Assembly (NCBI GenBank): GCA_029240815.1
Contig: JARDZO010000066.1
Span: 1 to 21,081, forward strand
Source of the DNA: Brevibacillus sp.
Lineage (GTDB): Bacteria > Bacillota > Bacilli > Brevibacillales > Brevibacillaceae
Direction of reading: 5' to 3'
DNA: 21,081 bases
The notes beneath the pieces were generated by a model. The model was not told where the DNA came from. It ran no database searches and saw only the letters and a program-made list of their open reading frames with translations. Shown here one piece after another: positions 12,782-19,900 of the stretch (the first letter of the stretch is position 1; every line of letters starts with the position of its first letter). Position numbers and translations under genes: made by a program.

Positions 12782-14848
12782 ATGCACAAGCTGCTCATCG
12801 TTGGTGCCGGACGTGGTGGAACTGCACTCCTGCGAATGTTAAACCAAATGGAACGCATTGAGATCGTTGCCGTAGTCGACCACCGACCAGACGCCCCCGG
12901 TCTCGAGCTGGCGCGTTCCTTTGGCATTAAGACAGATATCGATTATCGCCCTTACCTGAACGCCGATCTGGACGTCATCCTGGAAGCGACAGGGGATTTG
13001 GGTGAATACAAGCATCTGCGCCATCTCAAGCAGGACAAGACCGTGCTCATCCCGGGTACATTTACCCGAATCGTGATGAAGCTGATACGTGAAAGAGACA
13101 AGCTGATCGCGGTCATGATGCAAAGCGGACGGGAAAGAGAAACGATGCTCGATTCCACTCATGATGCGATCATTGGGGTGAATCGGCAAGGGATCATCAC
13201 ACTGTTCAACAAGGCAGCAGAGCGTTTGATGGGCATCGAAGCAAGCGAAGTGTTGGATACAAAAGTGACGGAACGTATACCCAACACTCGGTTACATATC
13301 GTATTAGAGACAGGCTCTCCAGAATTGAATCAAGAGCAGATATTGCCCGATCAGACACGTATTATTACGAATCGCGTTCCTGTTCGAAATGAGCGGGGAG
13401 AAGTAGTAGGTGCTGTCGCGATCTTTCGGGACATAACCGAAATCATGGCACTCGCGGAGGAAGTAACGGATTTAAAAGAGCTGCAAAGCATGCTTCAGGC
13501 CATCATCGATTCATCGGATGAAGCGATTTCGGTCGTAGACAAGAATGGGAACGGCTTATTGATCAATCCGGCATACACGAGGCTCACAGGATTAACTCCC
13601 GATGACATTATCGGAAAGCCTGCCACCGTTGATATTTCTGAAGGTGAAAGCATGCATATGCAAGTATTGAAAACGAAAAAGCCTGTACGTGGTGTGCCGA
13701 TGAAGCTCGGTCATAAACGGAAGGACGTCGTCGTAAACGTAGCGCCGGTCATGGTAGATGGCGAACTGAAGGGGAGCGTCGGAGTCATTCACGATGTGTC
13801 CGAATTCAAACGATTGACCGAAGAACTGGAAAAAGCACGCCGCATTATTCGCACGCTGGAGGCGAAATATAGCTTTGCAGACATTATTGGGTATAGCGAG
13901 CCAATGCGTGCGGCGATTGAACAAGCCCAAAAAGCGGCATTGACACCTGCAACGGTCTTGCTGAGGGGAGAATCGGGTACAGGAAAAGAACTGTTTGCCC
14001 ATGCGATCCACAATGCGAGTGAACGCAAATACAAGCAGTTCATACGTGTCAATTGCGCTGCCATTTCCGAGAGCTTGCTGGAGAGCGAGCTTTTTGGCTA
14101 CGAAGAAGGAGCGTTTACCGGCGCCCGCAGGGGAGGCAAGCGCGGGCTCTTTGAAGAAGCGAGCGGTGGTACCATCTTTCTAGACGAAATTGGCGAGCTG
14201 TCGATGAGCATGCAAGTCATGCTGCTCCGTGTCTTGCAAGAGCGGGAAGTCGTTCGTGTCGGCGGTACCAAGCCGGTTGCGATCGATGTGCGAGTCATCA
14301 CTGCGACACATGTGAACTTGGAATCTGCAATCAGCGCTGGGAAGTTTCGGGAGGACTTGTACTACCGCCTCCATGTCGTTCCCATTCAAATTCCTCCGCT
14401 CAGACAGCGGTTGGAAGATATCAAACCGTTATCGATGCATCTCTTACGGAAGTACAACCTGGAGTATGGGCGAAACGTCGAAGAAATCGATGAACAGGCG
14501 CTGCAGCTTCTGCTCTCCTATCATTGGCCAGGAAACGTGCGGGAGCTGGAAAATGTACTGGGTAGAGCGATGATCCACATGCGGATCAACGAGCGAATCA
14601 TCTTGCCAGAGTATTTGCCACCCTTAGATCGCAGACTCGCTGTTATTGGCACCGATTCTCGGACCAGCCCCAGCACTTCGGGTAAAACCTTGAAGGAAGC
14701 CGTAGAAGAAGCCGAACGCCAGCATATATTACAGGAGCTTTCGGCTGCTGGAGGTAATCGGACCTTGGCAGCAAAACGTTTGGATATCTCTATTCGCAGT
14801 CTTTACTACAAGCTGGAGAAGCTAGGTATTATGGAAGGTCATAGTTGA
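12782..14848 (+). CDS. bkdR: BkdR, sigma-54-dependent activator of branched-chain amino-acid catabolism
   Basis: This bacterial enhancer-binding protein uses ATP hydrolysis to open sigma-54 promoters. The 688 residues divide into: an N-terminal Rossmann-like domain with VGAGRGGTALLRML (about 1-110), PAS domain 1 (about 118-222), PAS domain 2 (about 235-340), an AAA+ domain with Walker A GESGTGKE (396-403), the sigma-54 contact loop GAFTGA (443-448) and Walker B GGTIFLDEIGE (462-472), and a Fis-type helix-turn-helix (about 655-682, RTLAAKRLDISIRSLYYKL). B. subtilis BkdR has nearly the same length. ATG 12782 follows AGGGGG by 5 nt; the longer frame back to 12653 crosses the promoter. Its target is the -24/-12 promoter at 14974-14990. 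The Rossmann and PAS domains suggest sensing of a metabolite or cofactor. Confidence 0.93.
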   Translation: MHKLLIVGAGRGGTALLRMLNQMERIEIVAVVDHRPDAPGLELARSFGIKTDIDYRPYLNADLDVILEATGDLGEYKHLRHLKQDKTVLIPGTFTRIVMKLIRERDKLIAVMMQSGRERETMLDSTHDAIIGVNRQGIITLFNKAAERLMGIEASEVLDTKVTERIPNTRLHIVLETGSPELNQEQILPDQTRIITNRVPVRNERGEVVGAVAIFRDITEIMALAEEVTDLKELQSMLQAIIDSSDEAISVVDKNGNGLLINPAYTRLTGLTPDDIIGKPATVDISEGESMHMQVLKTKKPVRGVPMKLGHKRKDVVVNVAPVMVDGELKGSVGVIHDVSEFKRLTEELEKARRIIRTLEAKYSFADIIGYSEPMRAAIEQAQKAALTPATVLLRGESGTGKELFAHAIHNASERKYKQFIRVNCAAISESLLESELFGYEEGAFTGARRGGKRGLFEEASGGTIFLDEIGELSMSMQVMLLRVLQEREVVRVGGTKPVAIDVRVITATHVNLESAISAGKFREDLYYRLHVVPIQIPPLRQRLEDIKPLSMHLLRKYNLEYGRNVEEIDEQALQLLLSYHWPGNVRELENVLGRAMIHMRINERIILPEYLPPLDRRLAVIGTDSRTSPSTSGKTLKEAVEEAERQHILQELSAAGGNRTLAAKRLDISIRSLYYKLEKLGIMEGHS

Positions 14849-14857
14849 TCGGACATG

Positions 14858-14910
14858 TGTGCAATAAGTTGCATGCACCCTTTTGCGCAATCGTGCAAAA
14901 AACTGCACGC
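14858..14910. promoter_or_regulatory. Upstream activator cluster, probable BkdR binding sites
   Basis: Three perfect palindromes share TGCA half-sites: TGCAA-N4-TTGCA (14860-14873), TTTTGC-N8-GCAAAA (14881-14900) and CGTGCA-N6-TGCACG (14892-14909). The last two overlap. The cluster lies about 65-115 bp upstream of the -24 box, the usual distance for an enhancer-binding protein whose DNA loops to sigma-54 polymerase. The assignment to BkdR is inferred from position. Confidence 0.6.
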
Positions 14911-14943
14911 TTGACGAAAGACGAAGCCATCCATAACCAGCTA

Positions 14944-14959
14944 AATAAAGCGCTTTCAA
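14944..14959. promoter_or_regulatory. cre-like site (CcpA)
   Basis: The core AAAGCGCTTTCA (14947-14958) matches the 3' half and centre of the Bacillus catabolite-responsive element; the outer TG of the 5' half is missing. It lies between the activator cluster and the -24 box, so bound CcpA could block looping or polymerase. Confidence 0.5.
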
Positions 14960-14973
14960 TATGAATACGGGGA

Positions 14974-14990
14974 TTGGCACGACTTTTGCA
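14974..14990 (+). promoter_or_regulatory. Sigma-54 (SigL) -24/-12 promoter of the bcd-lpdV-bkd operon
   Basis: TTGGCAC (14974-14980), GACTT and TTGCA (14986-14990) match the consensus YTGGCACGRNNNTTGCW at every position. The GG and GC pairs have the required spacing. The transcript should start near 15001, giving a leader of about 86 nt before the bcd GTG. The activator gene bkdR lies directly upstream. Confidence 0.93.
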
Positions 14991-15086
14991 TTAACCTCAT
15001 CACGGGGAAATAATCCAGATGGAGCCCATGTACAACATCTATGAGCAACCATGCGAACAACGATTGATACTAGGGAGGTCTCTTCA

Positions 15087-16178
15087 GTGAACATCTTTGA
15101 CTACATGCAAAAGTACGACTACGAGCAATTGGTATTTTGCCAGGACGAAAATTCCGGTTTGAAAGCCATTATATGCATTCATGATACGACATTGGGTCCG
15201 GCACTCGGCGGTACGCGGATGTGGCCGTACAAAACGGAAGAAGAGGCAATCATTGACGTTCTGCGCCTCGGACGTGGTATGACTTACAAAAATGCAGCAG
15301 CCGGGCTGAATATCGGTGGAGGTAAAGCTGTTATCATCGGCGATCCACGCCAGCACAAGAGCGAAGAGCTGTTCCGTGCGTTCGGCCGTTACATCCAAGG
15401 CTTGAATGGTCGTTACATCACAGCAGAAGACGTAGGAACAACTGTTGCAGATATGGATATGATCCACTTGGAAACGGATTACGTGACAGGGGTATCCCCT
15501 GCGTTTGGTTCCAGCGGTAATCCATCGCCTGTGACTGCTTACGGTGTATACCGGGGCATGAAAGCAGCAGCCAAGCTTGCTTACGGAAGCGACGATCTTT
15601 CGGGACGCGTAGTGGCTGTACAAGGTGTAGGAAACGTGGCCTACAATCTTTGCCGTCACCTGCATGAAGAGGGTGCACACCTGATCGTCACCGACATAAA
15701 CGAAGAGAACGTAAATCGCGCAGTCAACGATTTTGGCGCCAAAGCAGTTGGCGTAAATGAAATCTTCGGCGTAGATTGTGATATCTTCTCTCCTTGCGCG
15801 TTGGGTGCCATCATCAATGACGACACGATCCCGCTGTTAAAAGCAAAAGTGATCGCCGGTGCTGCAAACAATCAGCTGAAAGAAGACAGACACGGGGACC
15901 AGATCCACGGAATGGGTATCATCTACGCTCCAGACTATGTCATCAACGCAGGTGGCGTTATCAACGTAGCTGACGAACTGCAAGGCTACAACCGCGAGCG
16001 CGCACTGAAAAAAGTCGAGACCATCTACGACAATATTGTCAAAGTATTCGAGATCGCTGAGCGTGACGGAATGGCGTCCTATCAGGCTGCAGACCGCTTG
16101 GCAGAAGAACGGATTGCCAGCGTTGCCAAATCGCGTAATACTTTTCTGCAAAACGGCAAGACTGTTTACCAGCGCTAA
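15087..16178 (+). CDS. bcd: Leucine dehydrogenase (branched-chain amino-acid dehydrogenase)
   Basis: This NAD-dependent enzyme reversibly deaminates leucine, valine and isoleucine to 2-keto acids plus ammonia in the cytoplasm. It supplies substrate to the keto-acid dehydrogenase encoded downstream. The 363-residue product has the dimerisation/catalytic domain with K68 (TYKNAAAG), the catalytic K80 (NIGGGK) and D115 (AEDVGTT). The NAD domain has GVGNVA (180-185). These positions agree with known Bacillus leucine dehydrogenases. GTG 15087 is chosen because AGGGAGG (15072-15078) lies 8 nt upstream; the longer in-frame ATG at 15051 has no such site. It is the first gene of the operon here. In B. 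subtilis ptb precedes it and buk follows; neither is present. Confidence 0.97.
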   Translation: MNIFDYMQKYDYEQLVFCQDENSGLKAIICIHDTTLGPALGGTRMWPYKTEEEAIIDVLRLGRGMTYKNAAAGLNIGGGKAVIIGDPRQHKSEELFRAFGRYIQGLNGRYITAEDVGTTVADMDMIHLETDYVTGVSPAFGSSGNPSPVTAYGVYRGMKAAAKLAYGSDDLSGRVVAVQGVGNVAYNLCRHLHEEGAHLIVTDINEENVNRAVNDFGAKAVGVNEIFGVDCDIFSPCALGAIINDDTIPLLKAKVIAGAANNQLKEDRHGDQIHGMGIIYAPDYVINAGGVINVADELQGYNRERALKKVETIYDNIVKVFEIAERDGMASYQAADRLAEERIASVAKSRNTFLQNGKTVYQR

Positions 16179-16451
16179 TTTTTGCTAAAGAGTAATTTCC
16201 TCTGACCGTACTTCTCTGGAAGGGCGGTCGGGGTACATACGTATCGTTCTTTGAATATTCGTATTCGCTTAAAAACGTGGGAGAGCCCACACGTTAATAG
16301 AGAGACCTAAAGCGGCTTTTTTAACGTGTAAGAATTTATAAGCGAAACGCTTATGAATTCTGTAGCGCATGAGAACTTTCCGCTAAATCGCGGTCGCTCA
16401 TCCATAAAGATGCCTCGATAAAGGTTTTCTTAACGAAAGGAGAGATCGATT
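16179..16451 (+). other. Hairpin-rich intercistronic region between bcd and lpdV
   Basis: This 273-nt stretch has no credible gene and no clear promoter. It holds four successive RNA structures: (1) CTGACCG/CGGTCGG (16202-16208 with 16225-16231) enclosing CTTC/GAAG; (2) AACG-TGGG/CCCA-CGTT (16274-16281 with 16286-16295); (3) the 14-bp stem at 16331-16361; (4) ATGAG/CTCAT (16369-16373 with 16397-16401) enclosing CCGC/GCGG. In addition ACACGTTAA (16289-16297) is a perfect complement of TTAACGTGT (16321-16329), so structure 2 and this longer pairing exclude each other. It may be an mRNA processing, stabilising or attenuation element. Confidence 0.6.
16331..16361 (+). other. Long stem-loop within the bcd-lpdV gap
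   Basis: A 14-bp stem (16331-16344 with 16348-16361), with one T-G wobble, closes on an AAA triloop. The core is ATAAGCG-AAA-CGCTTAT. No T run follows, so it is not a standard terminator. A stem this long in the middle of an operon is more like a block to exonucleases or a processing site. Confidence 0.7.
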
Positions 16452-17873
16452 ATGTCTCAAGAGTTTGATCTGGTCGTTTTGGGCGGAGGCACTGGCGGGT
16501 ACGTGGCAGCGATTCGCGCCTCCCAGCTAGGGATGAAAGTCGCGATCGTCGAAAAGGAAAAGCTCGGCGGTACCTGCTTGCATCGTGGCTGTATTCCTTC
16601 CAAAGCACTTCTGCGCAGTGCCGAAGTATTTGCCACCCTCAAGGAAAGTGACAAATACGGGGTGTTTGCTGGTGAGGTTGGCTACGATTTTGCCAAGATC
16701 CAGGAGCGCAAGGAAGGTATAATCGAGCAGCTGCACAAAGGAATTCAGTACTTAATGAAAAAAGGCAGCATCACGATTTTTGAAGGCTTTGGCCGTGTTA
16801 TGGGTCCGTCCATCTTTTCGCCACAAGCAGGCGCTGTTCGCATTGAAAAAGAAAACGGAGATCAGGAGATGATCGTTCCTCGCTTTCTTTTGCTTGCAAC
16901 GGGATCTCGGCCACGAACGTTGCCAGGACTGGTTATCGACGGCTCTTATGTAGTGACCAGCGATGAAGCCCTACAATGGGAGCAGTTGCCAGAGTCCGTC
17001 GTCATCGTAGGCGGTGGCGTGATTGGCATCGAGTGGGCTTCTATGTTGAACGATTTTGGAGTCGAAGTCACAGTGGTTGAGTACGCGGATCGCATCTTGC
17101 CGATGGAAGATGAAGAAGTGAGCAAAGAGATGGCACGTCTCTTGAAAAAGAGAAAAGTAAACATCGTTACATCTGCCAAAGTATTGCCCGAATCTCTGGA
17201 AAAAGGAGAAGGGCGAGTCATGATTCAGGCAGAAACGGCCAGTGGCGTGCAATCCTTTGAGGCACAAAAAGTACTCGTCTCCGTTGGACGACAAGCAAAC
17301 GTGGAAAACCTTGGATTGGAAGCTACAGAAATCAAGGTCGAGCGTGGTGTAGTGGTCGTCAATGAGCACTTTCAGACAGCGGAGTCTCACATCTACGCCA
17401 TCGGAGATGTCATCGGCGGGCTGCAGCTCGCTCACGTGGCATCCCATGAAGGCATTTTGGCAGTGGAGCACATGGCGGGCGGGCACCCTCATCCCATGGA
17501 CTATACAAAAGTTCCGAAATGTACCTATAGCCGCCCAGAAGTGGCTAACGTCGGCTTGACGGAAAAAGAAGCAAAGGAACAAGGATTTGATGTGAAGGTA
17601 GGAAAATTCAGTTTCAAACCGTTGGGGAAAGCGTTGATTCATGGGGAAAACGACGGCTTTGTCAAAGTGGTCGTAGATGCCAAAACAAATGATTTGCTCG
17701 GCGTTCACATGATTGGACCGCACGTGACAGACATGATTTCTGAAGCAGGTCTCGCTCGCGTGCTGGATGCGACTCCATGGGAGATCGGCACGACGATCCA
17801 TCCGCACCCTACGCTGTCAGAAGCACTGATGGAAGCTGCTTTGGCGGTCGATGGAAAAGCGATTCACATTTAG
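16452..17873 (+). CDS. lpdV: Dihydrolipoyl dehydrogenase, E3 of the branched-chain keto-acid complex
   Basis: E3 re-oxidises the dihydrolipoyl group on E2 and passes electrons through FAD to NAD+. The 473 residues contain the FAD-binding GGGTGGYVAA (11-20), the redox disulfide C42/C47 in GGTCLHRGCIPSK, the NAD-binding VIVGGGVIGIEWAS, the second FAD motif IYAIGDVIGG, and the interface catalytic pair H452/E457 in HPHPTLSE. The ATG follows AAAGGAG (16436-16442) by 9 nt. It is followed after 18 nt by bkdAA, so E3 is dedicated to this operon, as in B. subtilis. Its position immediately before the E1 and E2 genes separates it from the E3 of pyruvate dehydrogenase. Confidence 0.96.
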   Translation: MSQEFDLVVLGGGTGGYVAAIRASQLGMKVAIVEKEKLGGTCLHRGCIPSKALLRSAEVFATLKESDKYGVFAGEVGYDFAKIQERKEGIIEQLHKGIQYLMKKGSITIFEGFGRVMGPSIFSPQAGAVRIEKENGDQEMIVPRFLLLATGSRPRTLPGLVIDGSYVVTSDEALQWEQLPESVVIVGGGVIGIEWASMLNDFGVEVTVVEYADRILPMEDEEVSKEMARLLKKRKVNIVTSAKVLPESLEKGEGRVMIQAETASGVQSFEAQKVLVSVGRQANVENLGLEATEIKVERGVVVVNEHFQTAESHIYAIGDVIGGLQLAHVASHEGILAVEHMAGGHPHPMDYTKVPKCTYSRPEVANVGLTEKEAKEQGFDVKVGKFSFKPLGKALIHGENDGFVKVVVDAKTNDLLGVHMIGPHVTDMISEAGLARVLDATPWEIGTTIHPHPTLSEALMEAALAVDGKAIHI

Positions 17874-17891
17874 CGAGGAGGGTAACCGACG

Positions 17892-18884
17892 ATGACAACC
17901 AAGCGGCATGAACAAGTAGGTTTGACAGACGCGCAAGTACTTGACATGTACTATTACATGCTGATGGCACGTAAAATTGACGAGCGCCAATGGCTGTTGA
18001 ATCGGGCGGGTAAGGTACCGTTCGTTATTTCTTGCCAAGGACAGGAGGCAGCTCAGGTCGGAGCGGCTTTTGCCATGGAAACGGGTAAAGATTACTTGTG
18101 CCCGTACTATCGCGACCTCGGATTGGTACTCGTATTTGGACAGACAGCTCGCGATTGCATGCTGTCCGCGTTTGCAAAAGCAGAAGATCCAAACAGTGGC
18201 GGGCGGCAGATGCCAGGTCACTTTGGCGGAAAAAAATACAACATTTTGACGGGCTCCAGCCCTGTGACGACTCAAGTTCCTCACGCAGTGGGCATGGCAT
18301 TGGCAGGAAGAATGCAACAAAAAGACTTCGTGGTCTACACTTCTTTTGGAGAAGGCTCCAGCAACCAGGGTGACTTTCACGAAGGTGCCAACTTTGCTGG
18401 TGTACACAAGCTGCCAGTCATCTTCTTCTGTGAAAACAACAAATACGCGATCTCGGTACCATTAAAAAAGCAGCTGGCATGTGAGAGTGTAGCTGACCGT
18501 GCAATTGGATATGGCTTCCCGGGAGTGAGTGTGGATGGAAACGACCCGATCGAAGTATACCGCGTCACCAAGGAAGCGGTGGAGCGTGCACGGAGCGGCG
18601 CAGGTCCTACCTTGATCGAAGCGGTGATGTACCGTCTGGTTCCGCACTCCAGTGACGATGACGACCGTGTCTATCGGACACGTGAAGAAGTAGAGGAAGC
18701 TAAGAAAAAAGATCCGTTGATCGTTTTTGCGGCTTATTTGCGAGAAATCGGATTGCTGGATGAAAACACGGAACAAGACATGCTGGCTCGCGTGCAACTG
18801 GAAGTGGATGAGGCGACCGAGTATGCAGAAAACGCGCCATATCCGATACCAGAATCAACCATGACACACGTATACGGGGAATAA
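17892..18884 (+). CDS. bkdAA: Branched-chain 2-oxo-acid dehydrogenase E1 alpha subunit
   Basis: E1 alpha and E1 beta form the thiamine-diphosphate enzyme that decarboxylates branched 2-oxo acids and acylates the lipoyl group of E2. The 330-residue product has the substrate-channel stretch YYRDLGLVL and the thiamine-diphosphate/Mg motif beginning GEGSSNQGDFHEG (153-165) and closing on the two Asn of CENNKYAIS (180-188). The first motif has Glu where many E1 alphas have Asp; this is usual in Bacillus homologues as I recall. The conserved loop RLVPHSSDDDDRVYR follows. GAGGAGG lies about 12 nt before the ATG. bkdAB starts 12 nt after its stop. Confidence 0.96.
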   Translation: MTTKRHEQVGLTDAQVLDMYYYMLMARKIDERQWLLNRAGKVPFVISCQGQEAAQVGAAFAMETGKDYLCPYYRDLGLVLVFGQTARDCMLSAFAKAEDPNSGGRQMPGHFGGKKYNILTGSSPVTTQVPHAVGMALAGRMQQKDFVVYTSFGEGSSNQGDFHEGANFAGVHKLPVIFFCENNKYAISVPLKKQLACESVADRAIGYGFPGVSVDGNDPIEVYRVTKEAVERARSGAGPTLIEAVMYRLVPHSSDDDDRVYRTREEVEEAKKKDPLIVFAAYLREIGLLDENTEQDMLARVQLEVDEATEYAENAPYPIPESTMTHVYGE

Positions 18885-18896
18885 GGGGGAATCCAG

Positions 18897-19880
18897 ATGG
18901 CGGTCATTTCGTTTATTGATGCGATTACGATGGCGATGCGTGAAGAAATGCGTCGCGATCCCAATGTATTTGTCCTCGGGGAAGACGTCGGTGTACGCGG
19001 CGGTGTTTTCCGGGCCACCGTTGGTTTGATTGAAGAGTTTGGCGAGGAACGCGTGATTGATACACCACTGGCTGAATCAGCGATTGTCGGTGTAGGGATT
19101 GGTGCAGCAGCCTATGGCATGCGTCCGATCGCGGAGATCCAGTTTGCTGACTTTATCATGCCGGCAGTCAACCAGATTGTCAGCGAAGCAGCGAAAATGC
19201 GTTATCGTTCCAACAACGACTGGAACTGCCCCATCACCATTCGTGCGCCATTCGGGGGCGGAGTGCACGGTGCGCTCTATCACTCGCAATCGGTAGAAGC
19301 GATGTTTACCAACATACCAGGTCTTAAGGTTGTGGCACCGTCCACACCGTATGATGCAAAAGGCTTGCTCAAGGCTGCGATTCGCGATGAAGATCCAGTG
19401 CTCTTCTTCGAGCATAAACGTTGCTATCGCTTGATCAAAGGAGAAGTTCCTGATCATGATTACGTCCTGCCGATCGGAAAGGCAGACGTCAAGCGAGAAG
19501 GAACAGACATCACGGTTATTTCCTACGGTCTTGCCCTGCACTTCTGCCTTCAAGCAGCTGAAAAGCTGGCTCAAGAGGGCATCAGTGCGCATGTACTCGA
19601 TTTGCGCACCTTGTATCCACTAGACAAAGAGGCAATTGCAGAAGCGGCGTCCAAGACAGGGAAAGTTCTGATCGTGCATGAAGACAATAAAGAAGGCGGA
19701 GTCGGCGGAGAAGTAGCAGCTGTTATCGCCGAGCAATGCTTGTTCGATCTCGATGCACCGATCAAACGTCTGTGTGGTCCTGATGTACCGGCTATGCCGT
19801 ACAGCCCGCCGATGGAAAAATTCTTTATGCTGAACCCGGATAAGGTATTGGAAGCGATGCGGGAACTGGCGAACTTTTAA
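18897..19880 (+). CDS. bkdAB: Branched-chain 2-oxo-acid dehydrogenase E1 beta subunit
   Basis: This 327-residue subunit completes the E1 heterotetramer and contributes the pyrimidine-side pocket for thiamine diphosphate. Recognisable blocks are LGEDVGVRGGVFRAT, DTPLAESAIVGVGIGAA, QFADFIMPAVNQI, RAPFGGGVHGALYHSQS, and the C-terminal transketolase-type domain with DLRTLYPLD and VHEDNKEGGVGGE. These are standard for E1 beta of the branched-chain and pyruvate complexes; the operon assigns it to the branched-chain complex. AAGGGGG precedes the ATG by about 8 nt. The bkdB start follows the stop after 20 nt. Confidence 0.96.
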   Translation: MAVISFIDAITMAMREEMRRDPNVFVLGEDVGVRGGVFRATVGLIEEFGEERVIDTPLAESAIVGVGIGAAAYGMRPIAEIQFADFIMPAVNQIVSEAAKMRYRSNNDWNCPITIRAPFGGGVHGALYHSQSVEAMFTNIPGLKVVAPSTPYDAKGLLKAAIRDEDPVLFFEHKRCYRLIKGEVPDHDYVLPIGKADVKREGTDITVISYGLALHFCLQAAEKLAQEGISAHVLDLRTLYPLDKEAIAEAASKTGKVLIVHEDNKEGGVGGEVAAVIAEQCLFDLDAPIKRLCGPDVPAMPYSPPMEKFFMLNPDKVLEAMRELANF

Positions 19881-19900
19881 GGCGAGGAGGACTAACGATC

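Noticed and set aside
14911..14939. Sigma-A promoter TTGACG-N17-TAACCA upstream of bcd
   Set aside because: The -35 is good but the -10 is poor, and a consensus-perfect sigma-54 promoter lies just downstream.
15051..15086. In-frame ATG 15051 as the leucine dehydrogenase start
   Set aside because: It would add 12 residues absent from known enzymes and lacks a ribosome site; AGGGAGG is placed for GTG 15087.
16179..16451. T-box leader or intrinsic terminator before lpdV
   Set aside because: There is no T-box sequence (AGGGTGGnACCGCG) and none of the strong hairpins is followed directly by a T run.
16971..17807. Long minus-strand open frame (278 codons) opposite lpdV
   Set aside because: Shadow of the high-scoring E3 gene; no ribosome site and a composition typical of antisense frames.
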